DNA of 64,000 bases from Capitulum mitella (taxonomy: Eukaryota; Arthropoda; Thecostraca; Pollicipedomorpha; Pollicipedidae), in NCBI GenBank assembly GCA_030062745.1, contig CP099846.1, positions 6,507,432-6,571,431 on the forward strand, written 5' to 3'. The notes under the pieces were generated by a model that made no database searches, was not told the DNA's origin, and saw nothing but the letters and a program-made list of their open reading frames with translations. This document shows positions 11,601 to 21,200 of this stretch, one piece after another (positions within the stretch are counted from its first letter, which is position 1; each line of letters opens with the position of its first letter). Both the position numbers and the translations under genes were made by a program.

Positions 11601-14280
11601 GACGCTTGCCGTGGGACCGGCCGGGCAGGTGCGCTCCCTGCCGTGGCCTTGCCCGCCCCCAGTCCTGCCGCGGCGGCACGTCATTCCTCGGCGCGTGGGG
11701 CCGCTGCCTCCTGCCGGGCGGCTGGTGACTCACCGCCACCCTCGGCCGGAAATGGGACTCGGACGAGTCACCGGCGCCGCTCAGACGCCGGCTCCGCGGC
11801 CGGGCCCGCCGCCAGCGGAGCCGGCGGGGACCGTCGCTGGTGCAGGTGGTCACCTTCCGGTCCTGACTGGGACGGCAGAGTCGCGGCGCCCCCCCCCCCC
11901 CCCGTGGCCGGGCGGGCGCCGAGAGTCCGCGGCCGGAGACGAGCCCTCGGCCGCCGCCACCGCCGCCGCGTGCGCCTGGCGTCCGCCCGGTTCTTCGGCC
12001 GCCCTCAGGGGTGCGGCGGCGGCCGCGGCGGTGGCAGTTTTTGCGCGGGGCCGAAAGGTGAAGGCCCTCCGACGCCCTCTGGCCCGGCCGTGATCGCCGC
12101 GGCCGCTGCGGCGCCGCGCCGGCCGGCAGTGGTTTGGAGCGGCCAACGGGATCTGTCGGGAAGCCTGTCTCTCGTCCCGTTCAGGAAGCGCCGCCCGATA
12201 GGTTCAGCGGGGGCGGATGAAAGTGATGTCGGGTTATCGAGCTGCTGGCCGCAGTGCAGTGTTTCCTGGAGGCTGCGCTGACTGCGGGAAGCACCACCGG
12301 CGGTGAGACGGGTGATGTTTTCAAACCGCACTTGTCTCCGAGCGTCGCCGGGAATCGATTCCAGCCGCCGGCCCGGTGGAACCGGAGGGCCGGTGCGCGG
12401 TCTGTTCGTTTCTCACGCGCCCCGTGCATGACTGCCCCAGGAAACCGTGCGACTCTGATGCAACAACGCGGCGGAACACGCGCCGCCGATCTCAGGGATG
12501 TGCGACGGGCTCTTTGCCAGGCCGGGCCCGCTCTTCTGCCGCCGGCGCGGACGTCCGCGACGTCGTAATAGGCGCCGTGCGCCGCCGTGCTCGGCCCAGC
12601 GGGTGTCCCGGCGGCCGGCGGCCGGTCAGACGCCGCCTCGGAGTGAAACAGGGCCGGGGCCCGCCGGTCGCCCGCCGGTCGCGCACGCACTGCCGCCGTC
12701 TGTAAAACTGGTCCGGCGGCCGGGCCGGGGGAAACTGGGAACGGGGAACAGGTCCTGCGCTCGTCTGTTTTCTGCCTCTCACAGGGCAGCCGAGTCTGGC
12801 TGCTTTCTCTAGATCGGTTTGGTGATTGCGCGCCGCGACGGAAGTGTTTGTGACTCATTGACTTCAGTTTTGTCCGATTCGATAAGAACCGGCGTACATG
12901 ATTGTTAACGATAGTTGTTCCCGTGCACGCCTTTGATGGTTATGCAACGTGTCGACTGGTCTTGGTGTGCTGGAACTCGCCATGACCGTCCTATGACATC
13001 AGTGTCCGGGAAAGACCTATGTTGAAGTTAAAAGGTACAGGACGCTGTCTTCCATAAATGCACAGATCTGCCACAGCATGGACAGTGGGAGGTGCAGTTA
13101 ACTATCTTGATACGGACCAAATAGTGGGATAGAATAATGAGATAGAGCTCCTGAGGACAAAAGAAAATTTTAAATGTGCCGAATACTGCGTGTTGTTGGT
13201 TCTCATGCGTTATTAGTTTAATGTTTTGTACAAATATCAACTCCGTTATTCCTGTCTGGGACTTGAATTCTGCGCTCGGCTATACAAAAGGAAAGTGGGT
13301 CGGTATCTCGGTTATACCTGTCCCGGTACGTATAACATCCTAGGAAATTCACATATGCCGTTGCTGAATTTTTGTGATATTCACTACCGAATTAGGATCA
13401 CGTTACCCGGTTGTTTTTTGTCTCGAGTGCATGGATCTGGACCATGAACAAACGCTTGGGTTCTGCATGAAGACAAACGATAAGAGAAATGGGGCGCACG
13501 TCTCGGGCTGCGCAGAACCGGGCTGTACCCATGTGGTAACAAGGTCGGCAGACGCAGGAGAGGATGATTTGCATTGCTGCGGGAAGAAGGGGCGGCCATG
13601 AATAATGTAACTGTGCGTCCCAGCCATTCAAGGCCATTCCTGTGTATCCGCGGAGACGCAAACGGCGCCGCGTCGAAAAACATCGCGGTTTTTAAAGCGC
13701 TTAAAAAGAAATGAAACACAGAAAAAATGTTCAAAAAAATCTTCGCCCATGCGATTTATTTTTTACCCGAGGATGAATTTTTACCAATGTTTTGTCACCG
13801 GGCAGAGACTGCTTGAAGAATGGTGATGTTTACCATTCTTCCGAGTTGGTTGGTGTTGGTTGGCATGGCTGCAGCCAGCACTTAATAATCACATGAAGTG
13901 GCGAGTGGCTCATATACCAGCTCGTCAGGTGCATGCCCCTGCGCCCCTGTCAGCGTCTCCCTCACTGCAGCCGTGGTACAGTCGAGCCTTCTGTGTCGGC
14001 TCCATCTCGCACTGACCCCAGCACGCAGCTTCGCCACGGCGTGGGACGGCGTGAGACGACCAGGGACCAAGACCGACCCATCCGGGCCAGTGCCTGACTT
14101 ACCTGTGTACCGGGCGCTCAGACGTCTCGTCTCGGAGGCGGGTCTCTGGGTTGGCTGCCGGGTCACCGCTAGGTCATGACCCGATCCGGCCACCTGCACG
14201 TGCCCCACAGTCGCTGCGACCGTCAGTCAGCGCCGCTCTGCCCGCGCGCACTGATCGCTGAACGCTGACCCCGGCCGCGG
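8601..14280. other. Long CpG-rich spacer, no gene seen
   Basis: From about 9380 to 12820 the sequence is continuously CpG-rich. Open frames exist on both strands but have the composition of random GC-rich DNA and no domain I recognise. It contains a short (GA)n tract (9018-9036) and a 15-base C run (11889-11903). 12840-14200 is AT-richer and holds scattered degenerate sequence. Missing 5' exons of the Rab3GAP1 gene could lie here, but I could not identify any. Confidence 0.4.
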
Positions 14281-14286
14281 CCCGAC

Positions 14287-14321
14287 CGCCGCCGTGACGT
14301 CACGATGACGTCACGGCGGCG
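14287..14321. promoter_or_regulatory. Perfect palindrome with two TGACGTCA sites
   Basis: Two 16-bp arms (14287-14302 and 14306-14321) are perfect reverse complements around a 3-base spacer. Each arm holds TGACGTCA, the consensus CRE bound by CREB/ATF bZIP dimers. It sits in a CG-rich patch in the spacer upstream of the first Rab3GAP1 exon found. Function as a regulatory site is inferred. Confidence 0.55.
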
Positions 14322-17300
14322 ACGGCGGCCGCCGGCGGCGGCGGGCGGACGACGTTGTTTTAACTCTCCGGTTGGTGGGATTTTGGGGGGAGGCTCTGTC
14401 CCAGCCAGAGATCATGTGCTGTTTGGGGTCCGGCTGTCGTGGCTGGCTTCGTCGGTTGTCTCGCGGTCCGGGAGGACGATCGACAGCAGAGGCGTGTCGC
14501 GCCGCTCAGCAGCGGCACAGTAAAGTGTCGCTCTCGAAAACCGTTCTGAAACAAGAGGGCACCGAGTGAGTCAAGCAAGTAGTCTCTCGAACTGGTCCCG
14601 GGCGCTGCAGTTCTGGCGGGGCTCGGACTGGAAACTGTGGCGAAACGGTTGTTTTGTCGGCGGTCCGGCGCCGCATCAGAGCCGCGAGTGTTTTTGAGTC
14701 AAGCTCAGACCCACTGGATTCCGCTAAATGTTAAGTGTGGTGAACTTGTGGCCTTTATAAACACACTACGAGTTAGAGCGGCTTGGAATTCCAAGCCTTT
14801 TTCTATATATAAATAGATTTTCTAAAAAATAGGCAAAAGTAAAGGAAAATACAAGATATATATAAGTTTTTTCTACATATATCAATTCCAAGCTCTGCTT
14901 GGAATTTACACGAAAACGATGCCATGCATGGTTGGGATGACGTCATAATTCTGCCGCGGTTGGCGTCCGTCCTTGTGTCCCTCGACACATCATTGGACAT
15001 TTGGTCTTGAACGTCACATAGACTGCAGTTGACTGACATTACCTACAAGACGTAAACGTAGAAAAAATGAAATTTGCCCAGATGTTGGTTTAAGTTGCAA
15101 GCCATTTCATGCTTGCTTTTCACCAAGATTTGCCATGACATCGTCGTAAACATATTTGGGGAAAAATGTACTTTCTTAGTTCTGAGAGAACAGTCCTACC
15201 TCAGTTTCTCTGTATTCACATCGAACTTGGACATTGAAGGGAAATGCCTTTTCACCAGTCGAACTTTAGTGGCAAGGCACGGAATTCTCGCATTTTTTCC
15301 GCCTTTTATCGGTAAAATGAAACGCATAGAAACATGTTTCTTGAAAGACCTCCTTGCAGATCGTCGTCCAGCGCAACAGATATGACGGTGTAAGTTTTTT
15401 GCTTGTGCAGAATTGTGTCGGAAGTACTTTGGACGAGATTGAAACAATAGAAACGAAGATGCTTCGGCAACGTTCGCGATGCTTTTTTCGGTGGATGGTT
15501 TGTCACGATCTTGTACATTCCATTGCAGCGGTTGCCGAAAACGCCATGGGTTTTTATGACGTTTGTGTTACTCAGTTGATCGACGAAACAGATTTCGAAC
15601 ATCATAAACAGGGCAGAAATTACGCTACAAATCACATGCGATTTCTGGTTGGAACACGAAATTTAAGCGGCGTTTGTGCTTGCGTGAGAGCGCCGAAGCG
15701 AACCGCTATATCTCCTGCGGGCGGTTGGAAATCCTGCTGCCAGCTGGGGGTGATGACGCCTGAGTTGCGATCTCCGCCATTACCACGTGGGAACGGGTTT
15801 TCACTCCCGCAAAGTTCTGGCAGATTCAGACTCGGGACTCGGGCTGCCGTGCAAAATAGTCGTTGCACATGCTGATTCTTGTGACACTGCTTCTTCACGA
15901 GGAAAGTGTACTCGCCGCGGGCTGGCGTGGACCTCGGCGGGACCTTATTTACCGGTAATCCCAGCGCGTCAGTTCATAGAACGTCGTTGGACCTCATTAG
16001 ATTAGTCGCGGTGCTGTCCTGCAGTCGTTTGAGCGGTAGTTTCCAGCGTCATTCCGTTGCGAGGCGTTGAGGCTGGAGAAGCCCAGCCGGTGCCGGACGT
16101 GCCGGCCCCAAAGCGTGGCGCTGGCCGCAGTGACGTCCGCGGCGACCGCTCGCCGGCTGCGGCGCCGCGACTGAGCGACGCCGAGTGGCCGGCGCCGGGA
16201 GGTGGCGGCCGGCCGACGCTGCGGCGGGGCCGGCCACGACGCCGCCCCAGCTCCGGCGTCACTGCGGCAGCGGCTCAGCGGCTCTCGCGCCGCGGCGGTT
16301 TCGGCTGCGGTGCGAGCGCGACAGAGCCCGCCCTGCCCGGCTGTCCTGTATCAAGCCCTCCGCTGAGGCGTCGCTGCTCGTTTCGTTCGGATCGAATCGA
16401 ACCGCTGCAGAGCGGCAGCCCTTGCCGGCGGTCTCGCCGTGGGCTCCCCGCGGACCGCCGTCGGTCTCCGCTGTGATCGGACCGCGTCAGCACCTCCTCT
16501 CTGGGCGGCCAGTGCCTCGGCCTGTCCCGGGCAGCCTCCGCGGCCGGCCGGGCCGGACCGACACGGTCGGCTGGCGCGGAATTCGCGCCGGCGCGGCGGA
16601 GCGGCGGTCGGCGCGGCCGAGCGCGCTGGCAGGCCGCCGGCGCGGCCCCTCTCCGGCGGCGGCCGGGTCGGCCCGCCCGCCGCCGCTGCCGCGGCTCGTT
16701 AGCGCACATGACGTGCCGGCAGCGGCGCGACGGCGACTCGACGCCGAGACTGCGACGCCGGGCGGCCGCTAACTGGAGACCCGAGCGGCGCACAAGTGGC
16801 GAGCACCGTGCCCTCCCACTGCAGTCGCTGGCGGCGCTCGGCAAGCGCTGCAGCGACCAACGGGCGACGCTGACGTTGGGCTGAGTTAACGCAGATGGGA
16901 AACGACCGATTGTGATGTGTTTTGCGAGGGTTCTTAGTGTCATTACGGAATTTTGGGGACACTGTACGCCCACAACGGATGGGATAACTTTGTTCTGTAC
17001 AGTGTGTTTGTTCTCGGCTCACGGTTTTTTTGACGCGACTGTAATTGTGCTGTCACTTCAGTTAACAAGACGAAAAAACCGTGTCGACTTTGTTCCTGGC
17101 TTCTGTCGGGGCAAGATGGTTTCTGTAGAAGTTAGATAAAGCATCGCAATCGTACTTTTTGTGCATTTCGCTGTGTCCTGGCTGCCTCAGATTGTAACTG
17201 ATTATTAGGCACATAACAACGTGTTCCGGCTCAGATGCGAAGCTACAACAAACAAAAAGCTTCGAAAGTTTTCTTTTCATGGAGGCACTTGCACGATCAC

Positions 17301-17719
17301 CACTAATCAAGACTGTAAAATGCATCGCCGTTTTCTTTTGATCTTGCTGATGTTGTTGACCATCTTGAAATCGGCATGCACACTCTTCAGACTGAATATG
17401 TTTCGGGTACTCTGGCGGGCCGGTATGTCGCCGCCAGTCGCGTGCCTGCCCGGGTTTTGCCGAGACCTGGCCCCTCTCGAGGGCTCGGCCCGGCGCGGGC
17501 GCTTCACTCGGCTCAGTCCTGGCGCTCTCGGGTGTGGCGCACCGCGCCAGTTTTTGCCGGCGCGCCGTGATGAGGCGAACTCGGCGCGCGGCGCGCTCTT
17601 TACGGACGTCTGCGTCTGCGGCGGCGGCGGCGGCGGCGGCGGGACGCCTCTCCCACGCTGCCGCCGCCGATTTTCCGCCGCACCGCCGACCGCCGCCGCG
17701 TCACGCCGCCAACCGCCGG
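14322..17719. other. Spacer with one CpG island, no gene seen
   Basis: 14320-16000 is mixed to AT-rich. It includes a stretch at 15306-15635 with open frames on both strands but no recognised domain, which may be a decayed repeat. 16030-16780 is a CpG island with GC-driven open frames. 16900-17400 is AT-richer again. No exon could be supported. Confidence 0.4.
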
Positions 17720-18002
17720 CCGTGTCTGACGAGACAGCCGGAGCTCTAGCTGCCGGCCGTGTCTGACAAGACAGCCGGAGCTCTGGCTGCCGGCCGTGTC
17801 TGACGAGACAGACTGAGCTCTGGCTGCCGGCCATGTCTGACAAGACAGCCTGAGCTCTAGCTGCCGGTGGTGTCTGACAAGACACCGGAGCTCTGGCTGC
17901 CGGCCGTGTCTGACAAGACAGCCGGAGCTCTAGCTGCCGGCGGTGTCTGACAAGACAGCCTGAGCTCTGGCTGCTGGCGATATCTGACAGCCTGAGCTCT
18001 GG
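17720..18002. repeat. 37-bp minisatellite, about 7.5 copies
   Basis: Units start at 17720, 17757, 17794 and 17831 and then continue with small indels and drift up to about 18002. Each contains 'tgtctgac(a/g)agaca', itself a short inverted repeat, and the palindrome 'gagctc'. It ends about 235 bp before the first Rab3GAP1 exon found. Confidence 0.85.
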
Positions 18003-18237
18003 TCTAACGTGGCTGGTCCGCGATATGAGAACTTGCCCTCCCAGAGCCCCAAAAATTTGCTAAATTTTATGTATGTGTTGAAGCAGACGTTTTCATGTTT
18101 TTCGAGTCCACGATCTTTACTGTGAGTCCACGAGATGAGCAATGTACGTCACGGAGAACAAGTGTGACTTTGAACGTACGTTTGACTTTACTTTGCACGT
18201 GCGTGTGACATAGCTAACGTTGTGTGGTATTTTTCAG

Positions 18238-18292
18238 GGTTGAGGGAGGTAACCCGAGCTTTACCACCGCTCTACTTCATCAAAAACTGCAG
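18238..18292 (+). CDS. RAB3GAP1: Rab3GAP1 exon a (first one recognised)
   Basis: A 55-nt exon with acceptor tatttttcag and donor CTGCAG|GTAAAG. It reads (x)VEGGNPSFTTALLHQKLQ, matching the family's conserved LLHQKLQ just before the MLNCC block. It starts with a single third-codon base, so an upstream exon must end with two extra bases; I could not find it. Confidence 0.8.
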
Positions 18293-21200
18293 GTAAAGTA
18301 TGTCGAAAACTGCAAGAGCTGCAAATGCTTGTCATGCCTGTAATTGACCCTTGACCTTGCCCAGTCATTTTCTCATGTGCATGCAGCGACTGGCACTTTA
18401 ACAAAGCCGGCGTTTAACAAAGCGCACACGGCATGCAGTGCGCCGCGCAGCGTTGCAGCAGTTCCAGCGTGACGGAATTTTTGCGCTCTGTGGACGCGCT
18501 CGCAGCAGTGCGATGAGACGCACGACCACCAGCTGTCCGGCGTCGACTCCGCCACCTGGCGGGAGCAGACCGATCCCTTCCCCTGTCTCGGTGACGTCAC
18601 GGGCTGCTTTCGATCCCTGATGAGGCGGTATGCCGAGAACCGCCGCACGGCCGCCGTGTCGCCATTCAGGTGACGTTAGAGCTCCCGAGGGATCCGTGAC
18701 GCCATTGTGCGCCGAGGTCTGCTGCACGGCCACCATACCCCCTGTCCAGGAGACGTCAGAGCTGCTGGGGATCCCTGACGTCATCATTTTGTGCCGACTT
18801 CCGTACAGCCGCCGTACCCCCGTCCAGGAGACGTCAGAGCTGCTCGGTAATCGGTGACGTCATCGTTGTATGCCGGGCCGGGCCGGCCGCGTGGCCGCCG
18901 GCGCCCTCGCCCCGGCACCGTGCCGCCGTCCGCGGTCAGCCGCGAAATTCGCCGGATCAGCGGCCCGGCACGCCGCTCAGCGGCCGCCGCTGGGGCCCGT
19001 CTGAACCAGACAGCAGCCAAACGGCTCCGAACCAGACAGCAGCCAAACGATCCTGGACCAGACAGCAGCCAGAGGACCCCGAACCAGACAGCAGCCAAAC
19101 GATCCTGAACGAGACAGCAGCCAGAGGACCCCGAACCAGACAGCAGCCAAACGACCCGAACCAGACAGCAGCCAAACGATCCTGGACCAGACAGCAGCCA
19201 AACGGCGCCGAACTAGACGGCAGCGAAACGCGGACGCTGCGAATATGCCAATACTGCGGCCGGGCTCTTGGTAAAAACGCCGCCATTTTGTGCCGTGTTT
19301 TGTCTGACTTGCCCTTAGCACGACGCTGAATTATTCAGTCTCTGTCGGCGAAAAGTATGTTTATAGTATCTATGTTCCGTATGCCCGCAAAATTTGCAAA
19401 ATTTCTTGCAGGTTTTGAGAGCCTTCTTTGTTGTATATCGAAGCTAAGATTCTTGAACTGTGTAGATTTCAAGGATTTATCAAATTCTTCCACGTCGTCA
19501 CGCTGCTCTCTGCTGCGGTATCTGTGGGTCACTCGTTGGGGAAAAACGACCATTTTCAAACTTTTAAATGTTACTTTAAAACACCCAAATGAGTGTAGGA
19601 AATTGCCAACAAGTAGGTAACGATATTGAGGCCATTCGGCCTACGCGAGCGCTAGTTGTGCTTTGTAGCATTTCCGCAAGTTTCCTGGTTTTGTGGCGTT
19701 GGAATGTTTCTTTTTGTTTATTTGACAACGGCCCGTCAGTACCGTGACACAAATGCCTTGTTTAACGAAGCGTGCTGCCGCCGGGATCATTCCGCGCGGC
19801 CACCTCTGACATCAGCTGCCGATCTGTGGCTGGTGAGTTTTCGTGGCCGGTGAGCACTGGGCACCTTACCCCCGCCCGGAACAGACGCTCACACTGCTTG
19901 TCCAAACCATGAATTTATGATGTTCAGCCGTCGCTGTTCATTTACCTGTGTGATGAGAAGAGCGATGATACTGCGCTGTGTCAGTGAATAAGGCTATGGC
20001 GGATATTATTGTTTTCCCGACCTGAGGCAAAGTAAGAAGGTTGGCCGGTTGAAAGGTTTCATCAGCAGTCATGCGGACGATAAGAACGCGACAGTCGTAT
20101 GGAACGTAACATCATTGAAATGAGCACATTGTCACAATCATTCCATGAAAAATTTCGTTGTCGAAAGGTTACGAATGCCTTTTTTTCCTGCACGTAGTTT
20201 CGTTGGCGAATGATCAGTCAGCATTATGACGCATCTGGTATTTTCCATAGAGAATGTTTGTGGTTTTTGCCATTTCTTTTCGTCAGCATTTCATGGAACC
20301 CTCTGTCACGTAAGGCGCCACCCTCTTCTGCTCGAGCTCGGAACGCGCCTCCCCTCCTTCGGCTTGAACATCGCGCGGCACTTGAGCCTGACTCAGCCGT
20401 CCGGCGCCGCTGCGAACCGTGTGACAGCCGCTGCCTCCGGCGCTGACGGTCGGCCTTTGTGCCTCCTTTGTGCACGCTGCCCGCGCGTGATTCACGGCCA
20501 CCTCTGTCGAATTTGCCACACTTTTTACATGGGACGCGAATGGTCGGGTGAGGTGCCCCGCCAAACACGCCAGGTGTCCGTGAAAGGAAGTGGAAAAATC
20601 GGAGCGTCGTAAAACAGCGTGCTTTTGAATAGTCACATGCGTGACAAGTTTTCTTGGCCTCGCCGGAAGTGACGGCCTGGCACTTGTCGCCGAGCAAAGG
20701 GAACCGGGCCAAAGGAAACAGTAAAATCGGACGGTTGTAGGTAATGGATCAGTCATCAGACCAGAGCCCAAATGTACTGGCACTATTTTGTCTGATGTTC
20801 GTGGCAGTTTTGAAGCTCTTGCCGATTAAAGACAAGTGGAAAAACGTTGCTTTTCTGTTCATCCCTGTTCTGGGTTTTTGGTGTTCGTGAAATCAGGTTT
20901 GGGTATGGCTGAAATACCAGTCCCTCTACGTTGTTTCCGAGTTTTGTTATTCGTTTCGTACGAACTTCCATGAGAGCCGTACCGCCCTGTATACGCCACC
21001 TGTTAGCCACCACTGGAACTTTTACCTATTCGGTATCACCAGATGGTGTTCTGTCATGCTGCCGTCTATTTTGACGTTTTATGAAAACAAACGAAATGTT
21101 TTGTTACGATATTACCCGTAATGCTTATTACTGAATTATTATTATTGAACTATATTACCCGTAATGCTCGCCTCCCAGACGAAGGAACAATAAAAGAAAT

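Noticed and set aside
15306-15875. Possible nuclease or retroelement fragment
   Set aside because: Overlapping frames on both strands have some protein-like texture, but no motif could be named; left as spacer.
19780-19830. Possible Rab3GAP1 exon ending ADLWL|gtgagt
   Set aside because: Resembles the family's HLWQEF only at three residues, and lies on the wrong side of exon a in gene order.
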